Source of the DNA: Pseudomonas sp. GM41(2012)
GTDB lineage: Bacteria > Pseudomonadota > Gammaproteobacteria > Pseudomonadales > Pseudomonadaceae
Assembly (NCBI RefSeq): GCF_000282315.2
Contig: NZ_AKJN02000006.1
Location: 744,001-808,000, forward strand
DNA length: 64,000 nt
Reading direction: 5' to 3'
In this document: positions 16,501-23,927 of the stretch, piece after piece
Position numbering within the stretch: the first letter of the stretch is position 1
How the letters are laid out: the number at the start of each line of letters is the position of its first letter
Made by a program: the position numbers and the translations under genes
The notes under the pieces: generated by a model
Seen by the model: the letters and a program-made list of their open reading frames with translations, nothing else
Told to the model about the DNA's origin: nothing
Databases searched by the model: none

Positions 16501-18389
16501 CCGGTGAATCCAATGGCCGAGAGGTCGATCTTGTCGGCGGTGATATCGAAATCGGTGATCACGTCGCTAAGATTGGCACCGCCGGTGTTGTAGTTGCGGT
16601 AACTGTCCAGGCGATTGGAGAACGCAAAGATGTCCGCGCCAGTGCCGCCGGTGAGGGAGTCCATGCCGGCACCGCCGTCGAGCTTGTCGTCGCCCGCGCC
16701 GCCACTGAGGCTGTCGTTGCCCGCCAGGCCGAGCAGGGTGTCGGCCGAGTCGCTACCCGACAGCGAGTCGCTGCCGCTGGTGCCGGTGATCACACGATTG
16801 AAGATGAAATTGCTGGCGGTCAGGGTGCTGGCCAGGTTGCCCGAGAGAATCAACTCGAAGCGATTGCCGCTGGCGTCGGCATCGTAGTCCTTGATGTAGG
16901 TGCGGTCGTTGCTGGCGCTGTAGCTGACCTGCAAGGTGCCGCCACGGCCATTGCCCAGGCCGGTGAAACCGAGGCCGGCGAGGTCGATCTTGTCCTGGGT
17001 GACGTCGAAGTCGGTGATGGTGTCATCGAAGCTTGCGGTTGCGTTGCGGTAACTGTCGGACTGAGCGACGAACCGGAACGTATCGGCACCGGTACCGCCG
17101 GTGAGTTTGTCGATGCCTGCACCGCCCACCAGAATGTCGCCACCGGCCCCGCCATTGATGGTGTCGTTGCCGGCAACGCCGTAGAAAATCTCGCTGGCGG
17201 CACTGCCCAGCAGGGTGTCGTTGCCAGCCGTACCTTGCACGGTGGTCATCGGCACCGTGGCGCTGACGTAGCTGCCGTCACCATAGACTAGCGTGGCACC
17301 GTTGCTGGTGTGGCTGATGGTGTTGCCGATGATGGCGTTGCGATCAGTGCCGTCTTCATTGCGCTCCGCAACGCCGTAGGTCGACAGGTTGCTGCCAGTG
17401 ATGATGTTGCCCTGGATCGTGTTATCGCTGCCGTTGAAGTACTTGCCGGACACGCCCAGGGTGTCGTTGTAGGACTGGATGATGATTTCCGGTACGGGGT
17501 TGCCCAGGGAGTTGTTGCTGAGCGTGTTGTCGATGATCTCGACGTGGTTGCTGCCATAGATGCGGATCCCGGCGCTGGCGTTGTCGTGAATCTCGACGCC
17601 GCTGACGGTCACCTCACTGGACATTTTGATCAGCACCCCTTCGGCGCCGTTGCCGTACACCTCGCCAACGGTGATGGTGATGTTGCTGGGGGAGGGGATG
17701 TTCTCGCTGCCGCGCTGCACCACGATGCCATTGCCGCCATTGTTGTAGGCAACGTTGTTGGTAAGGGTGAAGTCGTGGGTACTGGTGACGACGTTGAAAC
17801 CGTGGCGGTCGTTGTCGTAGGCGACGTTGTTTTCGAAGGTGCTATCGCTGAGGAAGTCAGCAACGAAGCCGTCCAGGCCATTGCCGTGGGACACGCTGTT
17901 CTTGATGACCATGTTGACGGTCTGCTCGTGGGGGTCGAAACCGTACCCGGAGCAATCCTTGATCTCGACGCTGTCGAGGGTGACGTTGGAGTCGTAGCCT
18001 GCCTGGCCGGGAATGTAGCCGTTGAACCAACCGTCAATCTTGCCCGTGGTGTGATCACGGTTGCCGTCGATGGTGAGGTTGCTGACGCCAAAGTCGTGTG
18101 TTTCCTCGCCATAGGCGGAGCGGATGACCCCCGTGATCTTGGTGTCGGAGCCATCAGCCACTTTGACAGTGGTTGCGCCCATGCCATCGCCGTACAGGTA
18201 GACGTTGCTCTTGAGCATCAGGCAGCCGTCGGAGGGTTCCTCACCTCCCGAAACGATGTAAGTTCCGGTCGGCATATACACCTGCCCCCCACCTGCGGCG
18301 GCCGCTGCATCAATCGCACTTTGTATCGCCGCCGTGTCGTCGGTGATGCCATCTCCTTTGGCGCCAAAATTTTGTACATTAAAAATCAT
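13563..18389 (-). CDS. psmE: Secreted RTX mannuronan C5-epimerase with SGNH O-acetylhydrolase domain (PsmE-like)
   Basis: A 1608-residue extracellular protein. Residues 1 to about 385 form the right-handed beta-helix epimerase module; K117, Y149, D152 and H154 occupy the positions of the AlgE4 catalytic residues (motif GYGFDPHEQ). RTX nonapeptide blocks (GGAGxDxLxGG type, Ca2+-binding) follow at about 390-690. A cadherin-like/He_PIG domain lies near 690-790, then more RTX. An SGNH hydrolase-like domain runs from about 955 to 1195, with S960 in LGQSNA and D1178-x-x-H1181. C-terminal RTX repeats end in an acidic/aliphatic tail typical of type I secretion. PsmE of P. syringae is described as a combined epimerase and O-acetylhydrolase. 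It would convert mannuronate to guluronate and remove blocking acetyl groups. GGAG precedes the ATG. Confidence 0.93.
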   Translation of the reverse strand: MIFNVQNFGAKGDGITDDTAAIQSAIDAAAAAGGGQVYMPTGTYIVSGGEEPSDGCLMLKSNVYLYGDGMGATTVKVADGSDTKITGVIRSAYGEETHDFGVSNLTIDGNRDHTTGKIDGWFNGYIPGQAGYDSNVTLDSVEIKDCSGYGFDPHEQTVNMVIKNSVSHGNGLDGFVADFLSDSTFENNVAYDNDRHGFNVVTSTHDFTLTNNVAYNNGGNGIVVQRGSENIPSPSNITITVGEVYGNGAEGVLIKMSSEVTVSGVEIHDNASAGIRIYGSNHVEIIDNTLSNNSLGNPVPEIIIQSYNDTLGVSGKYFNGSDNTIQGNIITGSNLSTYGVAERNEDGTDRNAIIGNTISHTSNGATLVYGDGSYVSATVPMTTVQGTAGNDTLLGSAASEIFYGVAGNDTINGGAGGDILVGGAGIDKLTGGTGADTFRFVAQSDSYRNATASFDDTITDFDVTQDKIDLAGLGFTGLGNGRGGTLQVSYSASNDRTYIKDYDADASGNRFELILSGNLASTLTASNFIFNRVITGTSGSDSLSGSDSADTLLGLAGNDSLSGGAGDDKLDGGAGMDSLTGGTGADIFAFSNRLDSYRNYNTGGANLSDVITDFDITADKIDLSAIGFTGLGDGKNNTVYVVLNSAGTKTYIKSLTADANGNRFEVTLDGNYLNKLTSANFVFATSPTVNHAPVVATALLDQNATENTPFNYAVPTTSFTDPDNDSLSYTATLADGSALPAWLSFNATNLTFTGTPTSTASGNYNVLVKATDPAGASVSDSFALAVADTPANTITGTNNAESLNGTAGADLILGLGGNDTIKAGTGADIVDGGAGRDSLYGGDGADTFRYTNVLDSYRDYDTGGVTATDTIYDFTAGVDKIDVSGLGFVGLGDGSNGTLYITLNAAGDKTYIKSAETDADGNRFEIALNGNYLNTLTASDFVFGERAQQDILYLPVLGQSNARLLRMTEDDNQSGTSMLVNDLDRYTTYDVRSQFTDTDGNGIDIAVGGSTVTGLSTLSAEELKLCWWLTDTNQPGPALLRAVTLLRDQHTELQSIDNVTMGIIWGQGEEAAQEIGRATDKAAAAAAYKAATLKVFDYLHAQFGNFSVYMMETGHYEQDAARTRGYSEEKIASIVEGVGYVRAAQEAIAAERADVKLAVDYTDLPLRHEVDPQAYPDDVWHLHEESAEIVGQRLADYIAGDLGFQGNPNDNNSVQDIFDNAQNMISGTDQADTLVGTSGNDTLDGKLGADTMTGGDGNDIYVVDNASDRVVETNTSTSQIDTVQASVSWTLGANLENLVLTGASNINGTGNERHNFITGNAANNVLNGAAGDDSMSGGDGNDTYYVDNADDIVIETNSNAVSGGIDSVHSSLAAHTLANNVERLYIDSTGAANGTGNALDNTLFAGAGNNVLDGRDGNDTVSFERALSGVTVNLSTSAQQNTVGSGLDTLKFIENLTGSAYADSLSGNSAANVLNGGAGNDTLVGGSGDDRLIGGAGTDNLTGGTGADTYAFGALSDMGVGALRDVVNGFKTTEGDHLDFTGLDANPLTANIDAFTFIGSNAFDPANATGQLRFADGILYGSVNADATPEFEFELVGVKELHASDFTA

Positions 18390-18790
18390 GAGCTTATCTC
18401 CGTATCAGCCTAAAACCTCGAAAGATGCCAATATTCCATCGACAGCCACCGTGTTATGACCCAGCGGAGCGCAAAAGTTGTGACCACATATCGGGGAAGT
18501 GTCAAAAAACCGAACCAACTGATCAGCGGTTGTGAGGTGTTTCGAGAAAATAACGTTCTGTTGACGCTCGCTCAGGTAGCGAACAAGCCCGCTCCCACAG
18601 GTTCTGCGGTTACCGGCGTCGCGCTCGAAAGCCCGGCCGCCGCAAAACAGAGTCAGAAAAAGTGAGCTGAAGCTTCAGGGTTGGCTTTGCTCGCAAGACT
18701 CGACCGTTGAGCGGTTGAAGACGATAGCGGGTCAAGGCATCGACAGTCGGGCCGATAAGGCCTGTAGTCGTTGTACCGCCTGGAAGCCCT
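18390..18790. other. Divergent promoter region of psmE and the GGDEF-EAL gene, with a lone REP
   Basis: A 400-bp gap between divergent genes with no supported coding sequence. One solitary REP arm (GCGAACAAGCCCGCTCCCAC) lies at 18579-18598. Promoters for both genes should be here; no clear operator was recognised. Confidence 0.5.
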
Positions 18791-21400
18791 ATGAAAAGCA
18801 AGCCTCTCGACCCTCTGCCGCAGAAGCAAACCTCCAATCTTTCCCTGACCCGCATGTCATTGATGGCCTTCTCTTGTCTGTTGTTGTCGATCTTCCTGTT
18901 GGCCAGCACCTTGATTGTTTACATCGCCTTCGAGCAAAACCAGGACGCCGAGCGCCGCAGTCGCTTCTATACGGAAAAGGCCGTGCAATCCCTGGAGAAG
19001 TCGGTTCTTTTGACGATCAAGGACTACGCATTCTGGGGCGATGCCTACGAGCACCTGCACAGGAAGGTGGATATCGACTGGGCATTTGTCCGCCAGAATG
19101 CCGGCTCGTCGCTGTTTGAGGATTTCGGGTTTGAGGGCGTGTTTGTGATCGATTCGACCGATCGTACGGTGTACTCGGTCATCAATGGGCAGCTGGAATC
19201 GGTCACCGCAGAAGACTGGCTGAAACAACCCATCACCGCGCTCATCGAACGTGCACGCATTGATGTCGAAAGCGAAACACCCATCAAGGCGTTTCTCGAT
19301 GTCGACGGCACCCCGGTGTTGGTCGCTGCCGCGCCCCTGACGCCGGGCACCAACCTCCAGGTCGAAACGGATGACAGGCCAGCCTCAATACTGTTGTTCG
19401 TCTCCAGGCTCGATGCTGCCCGACTGAGCACCATGGCCAGTGATTTCGGGATTGCTCAATTGCGCGTGGCCTCAGGTGATAGTGCTGCGCTCGGCACATC
19501 GTTTTTGCGCCTGGGGGAAACTGGTACGGCGGGCACCCTGCAGTGGACACCGGCGCAACCGGGGCATCGGTTGATGACCGTGGTGTTGCCACTGATCGGT
19601 ATAGCGGGGCTGATTATCGGACTGATGACCTGGCTTTTTCAGCGCCGTACCACGGCGGCTGCGCAAGTGATGGATGCCAGTTACACCTCCCTGCAGGTCA
19701 GTCGAACGGCGTTGGCGGCCAGTGAGGCGCGGTTTCGTGATGTCGCCGAAGCGTCCTCCGACTGGATTTGGGAAATCGATACCGGGTTGTGCTTCACCTA
19801 CCTGTCAGAGCGCTTCGAAACCGTGACGGGACTGCGCAGGGCCGAGTGCCTTGGTCGTCCTATCGATGACTTGCTGGTGTCTGATCAGGGCCCACTTTCC
19901 CAGTGGTTGAAAAACCACTCGCGACGGGCCAACGCCATCTTGCAATGCAGTTATCTGTCAGGGGACGGGCAAGCCAGGATTTTCCGTCTTTCCGTGCGAG
20001 AAATGGAGGGGCTGGGCTATCGCGGCACGGCCAGCGATATCACTGAAGAAGTGGCAGCCCGCCGACGGATCGAATACCTGTCGCAACACGATGCGCTGAC
20101 GGGCCTGGCGAATCGCGCCCGGATGCAGGAATTCCTCGATGGCAAACTCAAGGCTGCGCCGACCCTGAGTGATCCGTTGGTCATGCTCAGCGTCGACCTG
20201 GATCGCTTCAAACCGGTGAATGATTTGCTCGGGCATGCCGCAGGCGATCAGGTGCTCAACGAGGTCTCCAAAAGGCTAGGGCAGTGCTTGCGCTCCGACG
20301 ACCTGGTCGCGCGAATCGGTGGCGATGAGTTTGTGCTGGTGGTGGCGAATATGGTTTCTCAGGATGAGGTCGAGCACCTGTGCCAGCGCCTGATCGACTG
20401 CATCGAACAGCCGTTCCAGATTGATGAGCATGAGGTGTTTATCAGTGCCAGCATCGGCATTGCCATGGCACCGGCTGACGCCACCCTGGCCGACGAGTTG
20501 CTGCGCTATGCCGACATCGCGCTGTACGAAGCCAAGGATGCTGGACGCAACACCTGGCGTTTTTACGCGGGCGACATGAATGCCCGAATCCTCGATCGTC
20601 GTCAGTTGGAAAGCGATCTGCGTCACGCGATCAAACATGATGAGTTGCGTCTGCACTTTCAGCCGCGCTATCAGATTGCAGGCAGAGTCATGGCCGGTGC
20701 CGAAGCGCTGGTACGCTGGGAGCACCCGGTGAGAGGGCTGTTGTCGCCCGACGTTTTCATTCCCATTGCGGAAGAAACCGGGTTGATTCTGCCGCTGAGC
20801 AACTGGGTGCTGCACACCGCTTGCAGGGCCGCGTCGACCTGGCCTGAAGAACTCTTTGTCTCGGTGAACCTGTCGCCGACAGAGTTTCAGCGTGGGCAGC
20901 TGGTGTCCAGGGTTCAGGCGGTGTTAACGCAGACCGGTTTGAATCCGGCCCGGCTGGAATTGGAACTGACAGAGAATGTCATGCTCGACGACGCCAAGGG
21001 CGCACTGCAGATCATGCACGACTTGAAAGCCTTGGGAGTTCGCCTGGCAATGGACGATTTCGGCACTGGGTACTCGTCATTGAGCTACCTGCGTTCATTT
21101 CCTTTCGACGGGTTGAAGATCGATCGCAGCTTTATCTCCGGGCTGGCCGCCAGCGGTGACGATCAGTCGATCATCGAGGCCATCGTCGGGCTGGGCAGGG
21201 CACTGTCGCTGACAGTCACGGCGGAGGGAGTGGAAACGATCGAGCAACTTCAGGCGTTGCAGGATGCCCGGTGCGATGAGGTTCAAGGGTATTTCTTGAG
21301 CCGGCCTATGGATGCGCAGGCGATTGGACACTTGATCGGCGTCCACGCGAAGCATTCAGGGCTGCGAACGCTGGCCGAAAGCGCTTGCGCTGAAAGTTGA
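18791..21400 (+). CDS. Membrane c-di-GMP enzyme: CHASE4-PAS-GGDEF-EAL
   Basis: An 869-residue protein with a membrane segment near residues 20-42 and a periplasmic CHASE4-type sensor at about 45-250 (IKDYAFWGDAYEHL is characteristic). A second membrane segment lies near 262-282 and a PAS domain near 310-430. The GGDEF domain has an intact GGDEF at 510-514 and an RxxD inhibitory site at 501-504. The EAL domain has EAL at 638-640, DDFGTGYSSLSYL and AEGVET. Both catalytic signatures are intact, so it could make or degrade c-di-GMP. It sits between the epimerase and an exopolysaccharide cluster whose synthase carries a c-di-GMP-binding tail, which suggests local control. Confidence 0.93.
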   Translation: MKSKPLDPLPQKQTSNLSLTRMSLMAFSCLLLSIFLLASTLIVYIAFEQNQDAERRSRFYTEKAVQSLEKSVLLTIKDYAFWGDAYEHLHRKVDIDWAFVRQNAGSSLFEDFGFEGVFVIDSTDRTVYSVINGQLESVTAEDWLKQPITALIERARIDVESETPIKAFLDVDGTPVLVAAAPLTPGTNLQVETDDRPASILLFVSRLDAARLSTMASDFGIAQLRVASGDSAALGTSFLRLGETGTAGTLQWTPAQPGHRLMTVVLPLIGIAGLIIGLMTWLFQRRTTAAAQVMDASYTSLQVSRTALAASEARFRDVAEASSDWIWEIDTGLCFTYLSERFETVTGLRRAECLGRPIDDLLVSDQGPLSQWLKNHSRRANAILQCSYLSGDGQARIFRLSVREMEGLGYRGTASDITEEVAARRRIEYLSQHDALTGLANRARMQEFLDGKLKAAPTLSDPLVMLSVDLDRFKPVNDLLGHAAGDQVLNEVSKRLGQCLRSDDLVARIGGDEFVLVVANMVSQDEVEHLCQRLIDCIEQPFQIDEHEVFISASIGIAMAPADATLADELLRYADIALYEAKDAGRNTWRFYAGDMNARILDRRQLESDLRHAIKHDELRLHFQPRYQIAGRVMAGAEALVRWEHPVRGLLSPDVFIPIAEETGLILPLSNWVLHTACRAASTWPEELFVSVNLSPTEFQRGQLVSRVQAVLTQTGLNPARLELELTENVMLDDAKGALQIMHDLKALGVRLAMDDFGTGYSSLSYLRSFPFDGLKIDRSFISGLAASGDDQSIIEAIVGLGRALSLTVTAEGVETIEQLQALQDARCDEVQGYFLSRPMDAQAIGHLIGVHAKHSGLRTLAESACAES

Positions 21401-21419
21401 CACGTCAGCGGCGCACGCT

Positions 21420-22283
21420 TTACTGCACCATTTGCTCAACCAACTCTGGCGTCACGTAGTGCGGCCCGTCGAACAGGTAGAGCGGATATCCGTCATAGGC
21501 CGCCAGTTGCGGTTTGAGCTCGGCAGCGGTCGCGGAGCGGAAGCCGCCGCCAAAGTTGGGGCGGAAGGCTTCGACGATGATCCGCACACGATCTTTGCCC
21601 AGGCGCTGGCTCAGAGCGTCGGCGTAGGTTCGCGCGACCGGTGCAGTGCGGGCGTACACGCCGACACCGTCCTGGAAGAACACGCCGATGTCGTCCGGCA
21701 GCCATTGCTTGAGCCATTCGGCGGTGGCGACGGGGCCGATATTGGCACCGTCATAAACGCTGATCCACAGCGGTCGCGGCAGCTTGGCCAACAACGCGGG
21801 CAGTTCTTTGGCACGGGTCCAGCTGGGGTCGACTTCAGCCGGGAAATACCAGCCGGTCACGTGTAACGGCGTAGGCAATTTGGCGATCCGTTCCGAGACT
21901 GCGGCCAGCTGTTCGATGTTGTCCCGTGAGCGGTTCTCGCTGAAATAACCCGCCAGCCCGAGGATCACATCCTGCGCCCAGGGTGCCTTGGCGATGCGCG
22001 CCCAATCGGGCAGCACCGGTACGGCGGGCAGGTCGGTACCGGGAACGAAGGCCTGATCGTCGACAACCGTCCATTGCACCAGCAGCTCACGCGCTCCCAG
22101 TTTTTCCCAGTGTCCGCTGATACCGACGGTCTTGTTGTCCGGCTGCCAGACGATGCCGACAATCCCCGGGTCCAGGGCCTTGGTTTTCGTCACGTAGAGC
22201 ATGCTGGTGCCTACGCCGACGGTGACTGCAAACAACAGGGCCGCAACGGTCGCACGACTGGCGGTGTAGCCGAAAATGTTCAC
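21420..22283 (-). CDS. Periplasmic glycoside-hydrolase-like protein of the exopolysaccharide cluster
   Basis: A 287-residue protein with an N-terminal membrane anchor or signal (ATVAALLFAVTVGVGTSML) and a probable TIM-barrel domain. VTGWYFPAEVDPSW and LWISVYDGANIG resemble the DUF4434-type glycoside-hydrolase-like family. The frame is open to an ATG at 22313, but GTG at 22283 is preferred: it forms a GTGA overlap with the preceding stop and has AAGG 7 bp upstream. Last gene of the minus-strand operon. It could trim or edit the secreted polymer, as hydrolases in other exopolysaccharide operons do. Activity is unproven. Confidence 0.72.
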   Translation of the reverse strand: MNIFGYTASRATVAALLFAVTVGVGTSMLYVTKTKALDPGIVGIVWQPDNKTVGISGHWEKLGARELLVQWTVVDDQAFVPGTDLPAVPVLPDWARIAKAPWAQDVILGLAGYFSENRSRDNIEQLAAVSERIAKLPTPLHVTGWYFPAEVDPSWTRAKELPALLAKLPRPLWISVYDGANIGPVATAEWLKQWLPDDIGVFFQDGVGVYARTAPVARTYADALSQRLGKDRVRIIVEAFRPNFGGGFRSATAAELKPQLAAYDGYPLYLFDGPHYVTPELVEQMVQ

Positions 22284-23269
22284 GGAAGTGCCTTTTGGAG
22301 ACGTTGATGCCATTGGCTCAGCGAGGTGACGCCTTTGGCGTTCCAGTTGGCCGCCGCATCAGGGCCAAGGTGGAACTGGCCCTCGTTGAATTGCCAGACG
22401 ATCACTTGCGGCTTGTGTTCGGCAAAATCCGCCGACTCCAGGTATTGCAGCAGCGTAGCCCACGGACCGACGTCGCCAGGGTTCCAGGTCAGTGCGACGG
22501 GACGGTCCAAGGCATTTGAGAGCTTCTGCGTAAAACCCAGGTAAGGCTGGACAAAGCTGTTGCCGATCACTTGGACCGGTGCCGGCGCATCGTCGATCAG
22601 CAAGTCGTTTTCGGCCTGATGGCGAACGGTGTAGATGTCGCGACCAATCGCCTTGCGCTTGATCGCTGGCAGAAAATTACTGGCCAGGTCGCCGAACGCG
22701 CGTCTGTCGAACCATTGGCCCAGCGCCGCGCCACCACCGGGGTCACCTTGCAGGCGATAGCGCTCGGTAATCAGTTGCGCCGTGGCGTCTGCGGTGTTTT
22801 CGGCGCTCCAGGCTGTCCAGTGGTAGTCGGCGCGGTAGAACGCGGTCTGTTTGCCTTGCTCGGTCCGTTGCAGGATCGGCTTGATATTCAGTGTGGTCAG
22901 ACCTGCTTGGGTCAAGTCGTTTTGCAGGTGGTCATAGCGCTGCATCACGGCCACGCTCAAGGGTTGATCGACGGGCAGGCGCTGAGCATAAAACGGCGCT
23001 TTCATCGGCACCACCAGCACCACCAGCCCAATGTGTTCGCGTTGAAGTTGCTGCTGGAGTTCCCTGACCAGTGCAATGCTGCGGGCAGTGCCGGTGTTGT
23101 CGACCTTGCTCAGGCTTTCCCAGGCCGGGAATAACCAGCCACCGTTGCCGGTGATCACCGCCGAGGCCGCTTGAACGCCGGTGCCTGACAGGCTCGACAG
23201 CAGGCCAGCGATCATGGCGGGCATCGACAATCGACGGATAAAACGTTCGGGTCTGGATTGAAGGTTCAT
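22280..23269 (-). CDS. AlgJ/AlgX-like SGNH O-acetyltransferase
   Basis: A 329-residue exported protein (signal-like residues 13-35) with the ALGX/SGNH-like fold. VITGNGGWLFPAWESL starts the domain. The catalytic Asp-His pair is D148 and H150 in ADYHWTAW, and the nucleophile is S238 in VIGNSFVQ. Family members move acetyl groups onto alginate and related polymers in the periplasm. It overlaps the AlgF-like gene by 4 bp. Such enzymes usually receive acetyl groups through an MBOAT membrane protein, and none is encoded in this cluster. Confidence 0.87.
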   Translation of the reverse strand: MNLQSRPERFIRRLSMPAMIAGLLSSLSGTGVQAASAVITGNGGWLFPAWESLSKVDNTGTARSIALVRELQQQLQREHIGLVVLVVPMKAPFYAQRLPVDQPLSVAVMQRYDHLQNDLTQAGLTTLNIKPILQRTEQGKQTAFYRADYHWTAWSAENTADATAQLITERYRLQGDPGGGAALGQWFDRRAFGDLASNFLPAIKRKAIGRDIYTVRHQAENDLLIDDAPAPVQVIGNSFVQPYLGFTQKLSNALDRPVALTWNPGDVGPWATLLQYLESADFAEHKPQVIVWQFNEGQFHLGPDAAANWNAKGVTSLSQWHQRLQKALP

Positions 23270-23919
23270 GGGGCGGTCTGGTCGACAAGGCCAATCAGCC
23301 GTGGAGCCTGGCGGGAGCCGATCAGGAACAGGCTATAACGATCACCGGCTTTGAAGGGCGCCAGCTTCAACGGCAGGCTCGCGTTCTCATTGCAGCTGGC
23401 AATCAGCGTCGCCTGCACCGGGTTGATCGTGCGCTGGGCTTGTCCGTTGAACGGCAGCTGGTTGAACACAGGAGCACCGTTGGCGAGTTTGACCTCGGCC
23501 TTTTCGCAACCGTTGGCCAGGTTGTAGACATTGAGTTCGGCGCGCAGGTCTTTACCGCGCAACGGCGGGTCGATGACCAGGCGTGGCGCCCGTGCCGGGT
23601 CGCTGTCGAGAATCAGCGTAACCCACGCACTTTTTGGTGCGCTGAGGCCTTTTATCTCGCGACCATTGATGCTCACCTGTAGCGGCTGCAGCGAGTCCAC
23701 GACCTGAAACGGGCTGGCCAAGGCGGTTGAGGCGGCAAGGGCAAAACTCGGGCCTTGGCCGACCCGGACCTGCATGGCGGTATCGGACGGATTGACCACC
23801 CGCACCCAGGCCGAACCCTCGGGCAGTTTCGGCGCATACAGCTGGGCGATTTCAGGGGCCGCTTGTGCCCCCATTGAGACCAGGCCAAGACCCAGCCACA
23901 AACACATTCGAACGTTCAT
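23266..23919 (-). CDS. AlgF-like periplasmic acetylation accessory protein
   Basis: A 217-residue exported protein resembling AlgF, an accessory factor for alginate O-acetylation. The signal peptide is MNVRMCLWLGLGLVSMGAQA. The mature part opens with IAQLYAPKLPEGSAWVRVVN, close to the AlgF pattern, and is mostly beta-strand. The frame extends to a TTG at 23931, but ATG at 23919 is chosen because GAGG lies 6 bp upstream. It sits between the NfrA-like porin and the AlgJ-like enzyme, which supports a shared role in acetylating the exported polymer. Confidence 0.85.
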   Translation of the reverse strand: MNVRMCLWLGLGLVSMGAQAAPEIAQLYAPKLPEGSAWVRVVNPSDTAMQVRVGQGPSFALAASTALASPFQVVDSLQPLQVSINGREIKGLSAPKSAWVTLILDSDPARAPRLVIDPPLRGKDLRAELNVYNLANGCEKAEVKLANGAPVFNQLPFNGQAQRTINPVQATLIASCNENASLPLKLAPFKAGDRYSLFLIGSRQAPRLIGLVDQTAP

Positions 23920-23927
23920 GCAAGTCC

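Noticed and set aside
15513..18413. Plus-strand open frames of 592 and 367 codons opposite psmE
   Set aside because: They mirror the repetitive Asp/Gly/Asn codons of the RTX and beta-helix repeats. Their Val/Ala/Asp/Gly-rich sequence is the expected reverse-strand image.
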